Below the pieces are notes generated by a model, which saw only the letters and a list, made by a program, of their open reading frames with translations, did not search any database and was not told the DNA's origin. The position numbers and the translations under genes were made by a program. From Branchiostoma floridae (Eukaryota > Chordata > Leptocardii > Amphioxiformes > Branchiostomatidae): a stretch of 64,000 nucleotides of DNA. This document shows positions 1 to 13,004 of this stretch, one piece after another. Location: the NCBI RefSeq assembly GCF_000003815.2, contig NC_049981.1, positions 16,041,646 to 16,105,645 of the forward strand, given 5' to 3'. Positions within the stretch are counted from its first letter, which is position 1. Every line of letters begins with the position of its first letter.

Positions 1-551
1 GGTCTCTGAGGCATTGCCAATAATATTATACTGCAAGAATCTCAGAGGTGTTAAGCAAAATTTGCTTGATGAAACGTAACTTGGATATGAACTGTAAAAA
101 TGGATATGAACTGTAGTCGTGTGTCGTGTGAAACATTAGTCGCTCCATTTTGCCAAAGCAACTTGCAGAAAATGGGTACAGTGGACCACTACTTCGTAAT
201 GCTTGGGTTGGAACATATAGTGACTACCAAAAGTCGGCCTCAGCAGCCAGATGATCACAAAATGGGCTAGAATATAATGCTACGGAGATGGCCACTGGCA
301 AAGACATGTCCTGTTTTGCGATGTCTAACAGCTGGTATTCGTCTCACTTTGTTCCAGTTATGTGTAAGAAGATCGCGGAAAAACAGCATGAAGGGGAACA
401 TGTATGCTATAAATGAGGAGGGCAGAAAAGAGTCGCTACTCTGGATGCATAAGAAGGACGCCAACGGTTTTCATGGCTCCCTTGTGAGCGACGGGAGGCA
501 TGATGGGAAGACCACTGCTCAAGAGATGAGGGAGATGAGAAGTCACCCGTC
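1..551. other. No recognisable gene
   Basis: Noncoding by inspection. Open frames here are short, overlap on both strands and resemble no family I know. They run into the tandem repeat that follows. Confidence 0.5.
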
Positions 552-815
552 TGAGCTGCCATTGGTCAGTAATAAAGCATGTGACATACTTTGCATTATT
601 TTCTGAGCTGCCACTGGTCAGTAAGAAAGCACGTGATCTCAATTGCTTTACATTATTTCCTGAGCTGCCATTGGTCAGTAACAAAGCATGTGGCTTTGCT
701 TTATTTTTTTTTGAGCTGCCATTGGTCAGTAGTAACGAATGAGACTGCTTCACTTTAATTTCTGACCTGCTGTTGGTCAGTTGTAAAACATGTGACTTTG
801 CTTCACACCATTTAT
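552..815. repeat. Tandem repeat, five copies of a ~51-57 bp unit
   Basis: Units begin near 552, 604, 661, 712 and 763. Each starts with a version of tgagctgccattggtcagta followed by an AAAGCATGTGAC-like stretch and a T-rich end. The last unit is the most diverged (tgacctgctgttggtcagt). It is a short degenerate minisatellite with no coding role visible. Confidence 0.85.
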
Positions 816-3630
816 TGACACATACTTCACCAAGTCGTCGTGAGCATCTTGTTGAATATGATTGAAAAGTTTTGACAGTTAAAAGGGGTCAATTATCATC
901 TATAATTAAAAGTTTGATGCTTTAATTGTTTATTCGGTTCAATAACGTACTTTCATTGAGCTGCATAATAACCTCAAGGTGACTCTCTTTTTGTCCCTAT
1001 ATACAGAATGGTAGTGCTCCTATCAACGGTTATGGCGAGCTCAATTACGGCTACGTTTTGAATGCAGAGGACAACGACACATATCTCTGAGACAGCTGCG
1101 GTTGTTGAGATTCTAAACAAAAGTCTAAACACTTGTAGGTTGGAATCCATCCAATTCCAGCTCCTCTGATCGCTTCCCTGTTGGATGGTCTGGCACACAT
1201 TCAGTGCGCCGGACGTTAAGTATTTGGGACCGCATTTGTAACAGTGCAGCAGCGACACCTAGCTGTAGTGCAAAGCAGAAACAGTCAGCACGGAGGACAG
1301 TCGTCACAGGTTGTATGACTATTTGGTTGTGAATAAATAACTTTGAGAACTATTCAGATGAGTGACGGACTGTTCGACATTGAAACAAAGAGAGGAGTGT
1401 GCTATTGCTAGAATGATATGGTTTCCAGGCTAAAATATAAAGTGTACTACTGTAACAGTACACGATGCTGCTGAAACAGATTGGACACCCCCAACTGAGA
1501 TTGTTTTTTACCTATTCTTTCAGTATTAGCATTGGTTCCGAAGATTCCATTTTGAGTTTTATTGGGGTGCTTTTGTCACAATGTGATCTATAGTTACCTT
1601 CAAATGTACAGTGTATTACATGTCATATTCAGGTTATATTGTGGTTTTAAGTATGGTAAAACAATAACCAGGAAACAGTTCAAACTTAAAAAAAAGTATA
1701 TTTTGATAGAAAATATTGCAAAAATTGAGCACATACTAATCAAGCTGATCGATACTAATCAGAAATCATGTTAGTTAGATATTGCCATTGAAAAGAATAA
1801 AGATCATCATTATTAACCTTTTGAATTGAGATTACTTCATAAAAACATTTTGAGCTGGACTCATGTCAACAGAGTAATTTTAGCATTCTATTTCATGTTT
1901 CGACATGCATTTTGTGAATTTAAAGTTTGTTAGCCATCCTACTCTAGCTCCAATCTCCTCTTTTAAATACTTCCCCTAGGCCTTCATATCAGTGGCCTTG
2001 TGCATATTTTACTGAAATATCTCGTAAACATTAATTAGTTGTTGCTCTGCTCATGGGTGCCAAACTATTTGGTAGAGTAGGACATAAGAGCTGGAGTGGA
2101 TTATAGACTACTTTTTGTTTATTCCAAAACATCTTTATTATATTAGACGAGTTAATGTTCATCCATATATCATCTACAAGTGTCTTGATAAAAGTAACAG
2201 AAATGTACGTATGTACAGTTTCGTACCTACCAAAAGTAACATATCTCTCAAGAAATTGTATGAGAAAAAGGCAACAATTGTGCCATAGTGTTCTTTTGTT
2301 GCAATGTCAGCACTAAGTTAACCCCAGTCCTGCTTGGAAACCAGTGTGTACTGTAAGCCACAAGGCTTCTTAGCTGTATGAGTGTTAAAGAGTGTTGAAC
2401 AACTTGAACCTCAATTATAATAATTATATTGGTAGCTTACATTTATTCATATCGAAACAAATACTACTGATATTCTATTAGCACTACAATAATATATAAC
2501 ATTTAGTATCCAAACTGCTACCAAGTTTTGAAAGGCAACAAACCATATTTCAAGACTTTAATATACATGCTCTAAGAACCCAGTTCTAAGATTGTTATAT
2601 GTATCATGTTTATTTTTGTCTTTATTCTATGATGTATAGTCTATTTTGTACAATTATGTATTAAACAGAATACGAAATACAATGTTGTGTGTGTTTGTAT
2701 TACATGGACAAGATATGGATATAAGCTAGACCAAATGAATGAGAAAGAAACATTTCAAATACTTCAGTAAAACAAACACAGAATACTGTGAGCTCTCTTC
2801 TTCTGTTAAAAGGACCAAAGCAAAATACATCTGATTTTAAGAGAAAAAATTGACTATTTATGCATATAAGAAAATTCACAAAAAAAATCACAGAACGGCT
2901 GGCTCTACATGTAAAAGTCAAATTAGTGTGCCCCAAATTTCTGCATCAGGTGAGCCTATGAAAATTGATTACAAGTAAAATAATATTCAAAAAAATGCAC
3001 CTTCATGTTTGATCACACCAAAAAGGTACATGTATTTGGTATGTACGTATATTGAACAAGAGTACAACAACCAATCAAAACAACTTTTTTCAACTAGATT
3101 AATTCCAGAATAGAATGTTCCCCTGAAACGGTCTGAAAATACTTTCTCTTCTATCTGACTGGAAAAAAAAGAATGCGAATTTATAAACAACTTTCATAAA
3201 TGTAGCACCAAACCTCACAATCCATGCTTCATACTTCCAATATATTCTTTGGTATGAAAAAAAAGGGCAAAAACTTATCATTATCTAAAATAGTAGCCAG
3301 ATTTCCAAAATTAGTCTTTATCAATTGAACATAAAGATGTATAGATTTCAAAATCAGAGGACAGTATCAGTCATTTTTAATCTGTACAGAATCCAAGCAT
3401 AAACATATGCACTGACGCCCTTGCTGATACTGTATGGCTAAATAAAGCTTAAAGGCCAATCTTTGGTTACATGTCAATGAATATATGCATAATGAATTCA
3501 TTCCCAAAATGCGCTTACTTCACCTTGGTGCATGGCTGTCTCCAGGACCTGTCCCACTTTTCTGGGACGGGAATTTGCTTGTTGGGACGGAAAGATATTT
3601 CACCCCTTCCATCCTAAAAATCTGAACTGA
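816..3630. other. AT-rich noncoding stretch with a foldback-element relic
   Basis: No gene is supported. Around 1235-1310 there is a piece (gcagcgacacctagctgtag, then a gtcgtcac-like end) matching the right arms of the foldback elements at 22307-22566 and 29416-29693, so this is probably a degraded member of that family. The remainder is AT-rich with only short open frames. Confidence 0.45.
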
Positions 3631-4694
3631 AACTAGAGTTCGGCGACCTCATACCTCCATGAAAATTTAGAGCTTTCGTAAATTTCATGCAATTGACTAA
3701 CATATTAACATAATTTATGCATGGTGTTGTTCATCATTGACTAACGTACACATGTCACAATTATAAAATCCCCATTATTAATCATTAAGTGGTTTTGCAA
3801 TTTTTTTACATAAATTATGCAAATAAGCTCATCATTACCATATTTGGTATCAGCTTATATTCCACCTATCATAATTAACATGTGTTACATGTATTGAGGT
3901 TCAATTATTGAAAACAATGGAATTATACAATTTCCTCATTAATCATGCAAATTAAGTCATCATTTGCATAACATGTATATCATTATGAACATCTTTGCCT
4001 AAGCTACCTGCATGCCTAAAATGCAGGCAATCCGTCGTTCCTTTCTGCAGTTATCCTCTTTGGAGTATCTTGACAAAAATGCCCCTGCAGTTCCACAATT
4101 AAATGTTAGGGGGCTAAAACTTGCCCCACTTTTTCAGGTCACTAAAAGCTATCTACCACCTAATTGTCACGACCATATCACATCCGTGACAAGAGATACA
4201 TTGAAAAAACTGCTATGATAGAATATTCTCATTAATTATGCAAATGTACTCCTATTTTGCATAATTAGTATTTCATCTTGTACAACATTGTCTAAGGTAC
4301 CTACATACCAAAAATCATGAAAATTCGTTGTTCCCTTCTTGAGTTATCCTCGTCAGAAGTTTTTGACAAAAATGCCCCTGCTATCCCAAAACTAGACGCT
4401 AGGGGACCCAAACTTATGTCATTTCTTCCTGAGCACAAGAGCTGTCTAATACTAAAGAATCGTGACCATAGCATGTTCAGAACACCGAGATAGCAAAACC
4501 GGAAGTTGCGCTGCAGTACCAAGGGGAGTCGCTAGGGGGTCCAAAATCTAATCATTTTCAGCTTTCGTCAGACACTACCAACACACCAAGTACGAAACCA
4601 ATCCACCCAACCGTTCATGAGTTAGTTTGTTTACACACACACAGACAGACAAACGCGGGGTAAAATATAACCTCCATGACATTTCATGGAGGTA
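3631..4694 (+). mobile_element. ~1 kb interspersed repeat, full-length-looking copy A
   Basis: It starts at actagagttcggcgacctca followed by tacctccatgaaa and ends in a hairpin, cctccatgacatttcatgga. The outer CCTCCATGAAA of the left end is inverted at the right end, giving a short terminal inverted repeat. The interior has many ATTATGCAAAT-like motifs and blocks shared with 48703-49748, 53888-54632, 54826-55560 and, inverted, 37487-37862. There is no intact protein, so it is a non-autonomous element. Confidence 0.7.
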
Positions 4695-5258
4695 ATTAAT
4701 AACATGAGCTCCAAACAATGAGTGGGACAGTAAAGACTTTAAAGCTGGAGACAGCCCCGCCTTGGTTAACTGTAAAATGTAATGCAACATAATAGCACTC
4801 AATTCCCAACTCTTAAAAAACCTACAACAACAACAACAAAAACCCATTCCAAATGTACAATCATAATTGTGTTGTTCATATTCTAACTTTGGCGAGTAAG
4901 TTCGTCGATTATGAAAACGCAAGTGCTGAAATTTGCTATTTTCTACAAAGGTCACTATTTGCATTTTAGTGAATTGTAGCTCATGTGTTTTGGACATTTT
5001 AAGATCTTTTGACACTCTCAAACACCTGATATTGGATGTTAACAGCTCAAAGAAGGGAATACCACGATAACAATATTTTAAAATTTGCTGCTTAAACATA
5101 AATGTGTAAACTTAAGCTAATCTAATGCCAATTGGGGCACCTAAGTGGCAATCAGCACCTCCCTCCTTCATTGATAAAGGCAGTGAGTAACTCTATTATA
5201 TTAATGCACTTGTAGGCAGTTAATATACATGTCTATCAAGCAAAATTTACTAAATCAT
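4695..5258. other. Noncoding stretch downstream of CARNMT1
   Basis: No gene is supported. A 174-residue minus-strand open frame overlaps the end of the ~1 kb repeat and has no recognisable domain. Part of this region could be 3' untranslated sequence of CARNMT1 if a more distal poly(A) site is used. Confidence 0.4.
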
Positions 5259-5264
5259 TTTATT
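5259..5264 (-). terminator. Possible poly(A) signal of CARNMT1
   Basis: TTTATT on the plus strand reads AATAAA on the minus strand, 18 bases past the CARNMT1 stop codon. It is close to the stop, and other AATAAA-like sites occur further downstream, so the assignment is tentative. Confidence 0.35.
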
Positions 5265-5281
5265 TACATGTAATGTATCTG

Positions 5282-8200
5282 TTATACTGCTTGGGAGTGA
5301 TTTGTGTGATTGTTGGCAACTTCCAGAGGTTTTCTGGCAACAAAATAAACACAGTCATATTCATATTGCAGCATGGACTTAGTGTTCTGTATGTACATTG
5401 TAGGCTTTTTGGTGTCTTCTTTCTGTAAGGTGATAAAAGAAATCTAAAATTATTAATGAATGAATGAATGAAGACCTTTATTGTACATACATACCCACTG
5501 GGTTCAGTACAGGTCACAACAAACGACACATACATCAGAAGGTATGCATGTGCACACACACACAGACACATATGCACACACATGTAGTCAGGCAAATGAT
5601 CTATGCACACACACACACACATGCTCACACACCCACACACCCACACCCACATGCACACACACACATAACAACAAACACAGAGACATATGCACGTGCACAC
5701 ATATCCCAACACACACACACACACACATACACATACACACATAAACACACTCATAGTCATGCACACAAGAATTCTTCAAGATCTTCTTTGAAATCACATC
5801 AAAATGGGATCAGTATGACTTCAACACTTCCACATAATCAACTCACCAGTATTTCGAAGCCAAACTCCAGAATCACGCTCCTGAGGTCTTCATAACTCAA
5901 CTCTATGGAAGCTTCGTTCACCATATCAGCAAAATGGTACAACAACGGACCTACAGAACAACAACAATTAAAAACAAGTCAACATAATATGTCTATCAAC
6001 CAATATCCACATTTTCTTTTCATAACTTCTATGATAACCAAAATTAATGTACTGTATTTTCTAGAAAAAGTTCCTCAATTATAAAAAATTCAGGACAACT
6101 AAACATAGGTCCCATATTGCACTACTGTTAACAGATGACAACTACTGAAGAAGACAAATTGACGTGTACATGTCAAGGGTAGAGATTACAGTCTGACTGT
6201 GTCAGGACAGCTCCTGATCAGAGCCTGTAAATTGTTCTGCACATTTGGATATTCACTTAAAAGACAGACCTTTTCAACTTTGATTCATGTCACTTTAGAT
6301 AAATGAATTAACCTTATTTGAAAGTCAAGGGTTTACAAATGGCAGACCAACCTAACACATTCAGCACCTAGCATCATGATTGTGATAAACTGGTTATGCT
6401 GACAAAGACTCCAATCATGATCTTTATTGGTAGGATCAGCAGTTCTGACAGATTATAATCTCTGCCCTTACATCACTTCCTGATATACAAAGTTTAACAT
6501 ACCAAGGTTGATCCAGTAACCTCCAGGCTTGAGGATGTTGTGTATTGTTTCCACATAAGACACAATGTTGTGGGCAGTGTCTATGAAATAACAAGTTGCC
6601 ACGCAGTCCCACGTCTCTGCAAAAGTAACACATTAGATAGAGATTCAGTAAAATCAAAAGTTTTTGCTACATGATTATAAGGTCAGTGTTTTTATTTCAA
6701 CTTTCATAGCCATTTTGTTTTAGTAACAGTCTTAAACAAGGCCATGTCCAGAAAAACCCTGTTCCTCTTTGATCTAGATAAGATGATAAAATGTCTGGGA
6801 TTTAACCAAATTTAAAGAAATATGAAATTAAAAGTTACCCTGTTCCTTGTAGACCTCCAAAAAATCCCCAGCAGTCATTGAGAAGTTGCCGACCTGTGGT
6901 AAACTGTGGGGGTCGATGTCTGGGATGGCGACAGCGCGGGCCTGGTCACGTGATGTCCGGTTGTTGCAGAACTGGTGAATCCATGGATGGAGTGTGATGG
7001 AGTTGATACCTTCACACCTGGGGGGTCAGACAGTTAAGCTGTCTTTTATAGACAATATTTGTGATATAAGGATGACTGACACATGACCTTTGATCTACAA
7101 GTTAGATAGACAATAGAGGATAATTGGCAATTGACTGATGACCTACAAGTTAGTTGAGTTGACTTATATAGACATATAAGACAACTGAGTTTTGACCAAT
7201 TGTCAGACACATTTCACCTGAATCTACTCTATTCAGGAAATTAATCAATCAATCTATCAGTCAATCAACAAATCGATCAATCATCAATGGGCATTAATAC
7301 CTGATTCGTATTGTTGGCTGTAGTAAACCAAGTAGTCACCTATCATTACTTTAACAACTACTGCTACAAATCTTTCATGGCCCTTACGGAACAAAATTTC
7401 AAGTTAACATTAAGCATGTGTATTACAACAAAAATTGAAATGTACTGAAAATAGTTTTCACTTTGACTTTTGATTTTGTAGAAAATGCAGAGTTTGCAGG
7501 CAGAAGACAGACAGGCATCTTGGCAGTGCTTTGAAGTTTGAAGTGGAAAGGTCACTGTGAAAACTGCAAACATTAACCCAGCACGGCAATCTCAACATTT
7601 AAAGAAACACTAATAATAGCAACAAAATCTTGTTATCTCCATTTATCAAGAGAAATAGTCACCACACCACATTTTGACTATAGATGGGAGTACTGACTTG
7701 TTTAGGATGTAGTTGGAGGCAAACAGCATGAAGAAGCTCCACTCGTTTCCCTGACACTGGTAGCCTAACCTGGCCAGCTCCCAGGCTAGCCTGCCTAGTC
7801 CGGCACCAGGCACCAGGATGGACAAGTCCCATGGATCACTGTAAACATATATTTGTATACATGTAAGCCATCTTCTAAACCTGGAAGCCTAACCTGGCCA
7901 GTTCCCAGGCTAGCCTGCCTAGTCCGGCACCAGGCACCAGGATGGACAAGTCCCATGGATCACTGTAAACAGTCATAGATCTGTTATCAGAATGGGACTC
8001 TCAAATAATACACAATTATCAAAATGGGCAAGCACTATGAACCGTCCACAAAAAAATGCATCAGTTTTAAAAAAAACAATGTAACACAGCTACAAATCCA
8101 GGATAAAGTTGAAAAAATGAATGAGTGAAAGTTGAACTAAAGGACTGTACCACTGCTCTGCAGGGAACCTCTGCTGTATCTCCTCTATGATTGGTTTATA

Positions 8201-11200
8201 ACAGGCGTCCCTCTCCACCTTCCCCTCCGCGCTCCAATCACGCACAAACTGCTTCAGTGTGGTCTTCACCTTGTCCATGTCAAACTCCCGGGGAAACGGG
8301 AGGGCGCTTTCTGACAACATGACGTCTGCATTGTCTGAGTACACATCTCCCTGAAAACAGTAGAAACACACAAGGTTGAAAAACAGATTGGATATACAGT
8401 GTAAATGTATTTAAGTTTGTTGTGGTTTTCTGTTGCAGTTTTCTCAGTGAGGCCACTGTGGTAATGCTTGTTCTGCATGTCTTCTGCCTGCCTACCCAAT
8501 TGTTTCAACAGCAAACACTCAATTTTTCTCACTACTACAAAATCAAAGTGTTGCAAACTTAAATGCATTGATAGTAAAAAGCACACTGCCAGCTTTTATC
8601 TTAACCTACATGTACTAGTCTACAATGTGCAAAGACATTTGTTCTTGGTGCATATGGCACCTGGCTACAAAATCAAACAAAAACTCTACCGATTTTTCTG
8701 ATAACCTTATTCAATTTCAAAATTGTAAAAAAATGTACATTTTTAGACTTTGTTTACAGAAACTCAACACATACAAAGGCCTGTTCTGGCTGTTCATCAA
8801 TATGCATGTATGGCCGACTTTCAAAACATGTCCATAAAGTTTTACAGGAACATGAATATTGATTAGTACCAGGTATTGTAATTATGAATCTAACGGTAAT
8901 GTCTGATAGTCATGTTGAGTTAACATATCAATCAATTTTCAATTTTTAATGGACTGCTGATGCATGGCAGCTACAGACACCACTCTCCAGGATGTTCTGT
9001 TTTTGGCACGGCCCCAGGGCAGATACCACAGTTACTGCTCACCAGGATTTTATAAGGAAGGATTTTATAAAACTGTCTTAGTGACTGAGAGTTCCTGCAC
9101 TGCAAGCGCTACAGGTGCAGGTTTTTGTAGCTCGTTCTTTGGGCATCCCCCGATGGTGCAGAGTTTAAGAGAAATTTATTTCAAATGGTTCATTCTAAGG
9201 TATCCTGAGGGACAAAATTATTGTCAGAGAGGTCAGCTACTAGTACTGAGGCTAAATTTGTGCTACCAACATCCCTGGTCAATCAGAATTTTATGATGGC
9301 AGAGGACTTAATCTGTAAGGGCATTCATTTTCAGCTGCAGGGCATCTTGCTTAAAGTGTTGCCTGCAACTTCTTATCATTTTTAGAACAGCACATCCAAA
9401 AGATTCATGGACACATGCCTGACTAAAAACCTGCTGCTGACCATAGGAGACTATATTTAAATACACTAATACATGTCTTGATGAAAGTACAATGTATTAA
9501 TCCAAATTTCAATCTTAAAAACGAAGAAAAAAGGAGCCAGGTTGGACAGATCAAACTGCTAGAATGGCTGAAAGTTCTATTTCAAAATTATATAATAATA
9601 AAAACACAGCCTTTACTCCAATATCCATCCACAATGCCAGTGTGAGTACCAGACCACACAACTCAGATCTGTTCTTATGCCCCTAAAAACTTAATTGAAG
9701 TGAATACATTTTTACCAAACTGGTTAAAACTAGACTCTACATGTACTTGTCCATATTAACAAAAATATTTTCAACTTTCAAGAAAAGAAAGATTTCCCCC
9801 AATTTTGAGCCCTCCACTGCACGAAGTAACTGTGATGTCATCCCTCCAGTCTCTCAGTGTGTCAATGACCTCCCACTTCTTCTGAAACGTCCTCTAGGGC
9901 ACTTCACTTGCCAGCTGGCCCATAAATATCCTCTACACAGTCAGCTGGAGTTTTACTGGCTGGTATTTGAATTAACATTTTTGTGTGGAATTTTACAGGA
10001 TGACTGTACATTCTTGTGTGGTTACACATCATGGACAAGTGATACCATAAAAACTAAAAGTAGCATTTTTACAAACAAACATTTAACGATGGCTTTGTAA
10101 TGGTGACCTTTGACAAAGAACACCTGTCTTACCAAACCTTCCACTGTGGTGCAAACATGATAAGACTAGTCAGTGTGTAGTTGAATAGAATAGTAAAAGT
10201 CTAATGTTACAAACTCTTAAACAGTGACATCTATTAAAAGGGAAATATAGCACATTTGCAAACTAAGACTGTCTAAGTGCATATAAGAATTGTATGTATT
10301 TATCTTGCTCTTTAAACAAAGGATATTCCACTTACGCTCTCACTCACCACCTCTGCATAATATATAATTATCACCTGGCTAAACAACAGTCAAACCTGTG
10401 CTAGTGACCTCTGCATAATGACCACCTGATATACAGTAAACCTTTACTAGAGACCAACTGTACATAAGAACGACCTGACTATTGATATATAGTCAAACCT
10501 GTACTCATAACCACCTCTCAATGGATAAGGACCACTAACTTTTAAGCCATTATTATAAGGACAAACCTATACTTCTGTACTAATGACCATTCACACGAGA
10601 GCACGAATGAGCCGGAATGCCGTCCGAATGAATTTTTTTTCTATTCGTGGCAATTCCTCGCAATTCGTACTGTATTCTAAACATTCTTACTGCATTCGAG
10701 ATATTCGTCCCCGTTCTTTTGGCTGGCTCGAAAGTTTTTGACATGTTAAAAACTGTCAAGGTGCATTTGAAGTGGAGAAATATCGAATGGCATTCGTAGC
10801 AGATTATTAGTGTATTCTAACTATTCTGACTGCAGTCTGACCGCATTCTGCGGCATTCTAACATTATTCGAAACATTCTTATCTCATTCGATGGAGAACC
10901 GAAACGGCAAGCCACCTCGAATCCTGCCAGAATGTGGCCGAAAGAATATTTTGAATGCCATAAGAATGTCTAGAATGCACTACGAATTGACAGGAATAGA
11001 CAAGAATTTTCATTCTGACGGCATTCCGGCTCATTCCTTCTCGTGTGAAGGGGATTTAAAGCCCATTTGGAATTCCCACCCGAATGTGACACAAAGTTTG
11101 CAAATACTTCATTCCGGCTGGTTCGGATTGATTCCTGCTAATTCGATTTCCGTGTGAAGGCCCTATAAGAGAGAGAGAGAGTCATAATGTATGGACAAAC

Positions 11201-13004
11201 CTTACTACTACTAATTACCACCTCTACATAAGGACCACCTGGCCAATGATATCAGTCAAACCTGTACTACTAGTAGTAATACCAGTGGTCACCTCTAACT
11301 GTTACATAAGGACCAACTGGCCATTTATGTACAGTTATACCTGTACTACTAGTGACCACCTCTGCATAAGCACCACCTTGCCATTGACATACAGTCAAAC
11401 CTGTACTAGTGATCATCTCTACATATATACCTGGCCAAAATAACCACATTTTATTGGTCCCTCAACATACTTTCCCCATTGACCAAAGCATATACTATTT
11501 ACTGGTATATTGACACCCTGTCAACTGGGAAAATTTCTTTAAATCCTTTGACTGCTGCTGCTACTTCTGGAATAAACAGATTTGCATATAAGATAATGCT
11601 TCTTACATTTCCTGTGTAATCTTTGTTCTCAAACATGTTCTCTGTCATCTTGATGATGTTGAGCAGAAAGTCGTAGTTCTGGTCCACACATGCTCTGAGC
11701 TCTCCCAGGTGAGCCAGGTGATTGGGCAGCAGCTTCTGTTGGTACAGGGGCAGCTGGCGAAAACATTTCTCCGCTTTGTCAAGGCGCTGCATGGAGTGTG
11801 TTCTGAAAGAAATGGTACATAATGTGAAGGGTAAATGTATGTTTTTTCATTTTTTTCATGACATATACATAAAAAGCTTTGTTAATCATTCTGCAGCTAG
11901 CTAGTGTCCAGGTGCGGTCATTATGTTGAGGTAGACACTTGTTCCGGTATGACTGTATATAAGTGGCCAGGTGGTGCTTATGCTTATAAATACTAGTTGC
12001 TTTACAGGTTTTACTTTATATAAAATGGTACTAGTAGGTGGTCCTTATGTAGACATATAGAGATTTGTTAAATTGTTTTGCAACTTGCTTTTTCAAGTAG
12101 CTCACTGCAATGCACATTTGCTATGCCTTGCTTTTTTAGCCAAGCATACCAGGTCACCCCATGCCTACTCTTCTTCATGTTTTGAGTTCTGTTGTGTGGC
12201 TGACTGCAGGGACTATCAATTTTTGTCAGAAATGGCAAATGTAATTTCCACATGTTATCGGATCAACCTGGGATCGACCCCTGCCCACAGATCCACAGAA
12301 TGGATCCATATGGTTAAGTAGCAGGACTGCTTACAATTTATGCAGAGGGGAATTCATCTAAAAGTTTTTTTTTTCTTGATTAGTTGGATTATCCTTCTTG
12401 TGGCCATGTGGCCCCCAATGTTCTGAACATGTCTATGCTATACATGTACATGTCCTCTAAATGGAGTCTAGTATTTGCTACCCACACAAATTACTGGTTA
12501 AGGCCCATATACAGATTGTATATTTAAAGCATCTAACTCTACATCTAGGAGTTGTGCATATCTTGGAAGCTTCCAGATGATTACATAATCGCAGTATGTA
12601 ACAACACGTACAGAAGGAAAGGCGATAACACGACTTGGACATGCAGAAAAAAACAATCAAAGCAACACAGTTGCTAAAGACGTCACAGAAAATATAGACA
12701 GCTCAGTGAACTGTGCAAAGCTCACTACGTGGACACTTGTGCCAAAATCCGGGCGTAGTCCCAACGCCCCCTCCCCAATACAACTCATACACAGAGCTAT
12801 AAATAATCACAACATTGCAAAGTAACGAGACCTCTTCTGATAGAGAAAAGTTTTAATAGTTATTAAGAGATACCTGTAGTGTCGGAAGGCGCTGATGACT
12901 CGGAAGAAATGCTGCTGTTCAAGGCGTTCTTCCTCGTTTTGTGTCCGGGTTTCTTTGCCATGTTTCTTCTTTTTTCCACCCGTCGCCATGTTGGACGCTG
13001 CCAT
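5282..13004 (-). CDS. CARNMT1: Carnosine N-methyltransferase (8 exons, 401 aa)
   Basis: This SAM-dependent enzyme of the N2227-like/UPF0586 family methylates carnosine to anserine. Coding exons, in order of transcription, are 13004-12874, 11802-11607, 8350-8151, 7838-7698, 7017-6839, 6616-6503, 5950-5847 and 5422-5282. All have GT-AG borders and matching phases, and total 1206 bp including TAA. The start ATG is at 13004, giving a short Lys-rich leader. Family landmarks are [18 protein letters not shown] (exon 3), the SAM motif [13 protein letters not shown] (residues 185-196), [13 protein letters not shown] (exon 4), NFSMTAGDF (exon 5), FIDTAHN and [12 protein letters not shown] (exon 6), and GPLLYHF/IELSYED (exon 7). 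The length is close to the ~409 aa of the human protein. The exon 3/4 junction gives Cys where relatives tend to have Trp. Intron 4 side sequence contains a partial duplicate of exon 4 (7881-7970). Confidence 0.93.
5455..5762 (-). repeat. Retroposon-like tail plus (CA)n microsatellite in CARNMT1 intron 7
   Basis: At 5455-5530 the minus strand reads an AATAAAGGTCTTCATTCATT-type end, like the 3' tail of a retroposon with a short tandem tail. From about 5553 to 5755 an impure CA/TG repeat follows. The long His/Thr-rich and Cys/Val-rich open frames here are products of this microsatellite. Confidence 0.65.
7698..7838 (-). CDS. CARNMT1: CARNMT1 exon 4, SAM-binding exon
   Basis: This exon encodes the glycine-rich SAM motif I ([19 protein letters not shown]) followed by [20 protein letters not shown]. 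The acceptor is tttacag/TGATCC and the donor is AACAA/gtcagt. The exon enters in phase 2 from exon 3 and leaves in phase 2. The start half has a near-identical copy 124 bp upstream in gene orientation, described separately. Confidence 0.9.
7881..7970 (-). pseudogene. Partial tandem duplicate of CARNMT1 exon 4
   Basis: This copy repeats 7757-7846 at an offset of exactly 124 bp, with only a few differences. It includes the splice acceptor and the codons for [20 protein letters not shown], then diverges after RLGFQ, where CCAG/GTTTAG could act as a donor. If spliced in place of exon 4 it would lack the second half of that exon. It is most simply a decaying partial exon duplication, though its conserved acceptor could compete with that of exon 4. 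Confidence 0.8.
8351..10375. other. CARNMT1 intron 2, first part
   Basis: No independent gene is supported inside this part of the 3.3 kb intron. Short open frames (for example around 8964-9296 and 9741-10100, plus strand) show no domain or conserved motif that I recognise. Confidence 0.5.
10376..11450. repeat. Degenerate minisatellite interrupted by a short transposon
   Basis: A loose ~60-75 bp unit recurs: acagtcaaacctgtactagt, then gaccacctctgcataagga, then ccacctggccattgatata. Copies lie at 10376-10586 and again at 11180-11450. An inverted relic is visible near 11915-12055. The two blocks are separated by the element at 10587-11164, which evidently landed inside a once continuous array. 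Confidence 0.75.
10587..11164. mobile_element. Short non-autonomous element with inverted arms
   Basis: The left arm begins ttcacacgagagcacgaatg and continues gagccggaatgccgtc. The inverse, gacggcattccggctc followed by attccttctcgtgtgaa, lies at about 11019-11048. A second, outer end reads tttccgtgtgaaggcc near 11147-11162. The interior is full of diverged attcg/cgaat motifs. No protein is encoded. The exact ends and target duplication are not certain. Confidence 0.6.
11803..12873. other. CARNMT1 intron 1
   Basis: Apart from the minisatellite relic near 11915-12055, nothing recognisable is present. Confidence 0.55.

Noticed and set aside
5100-5281. A further coding exon of CARNMT1 after exon 8
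   Set aside because: Exon 8 ends in a stop after the expected family C-terminus ([11 protein letters not shown]), and the total length matches the family.
5464-5895. Long His/Thr-rich and Val/Cys-rich open frames on both strands
   Set aside because: They are translations of a (CA)n microsatellite inside CARNMT1 intron 7.
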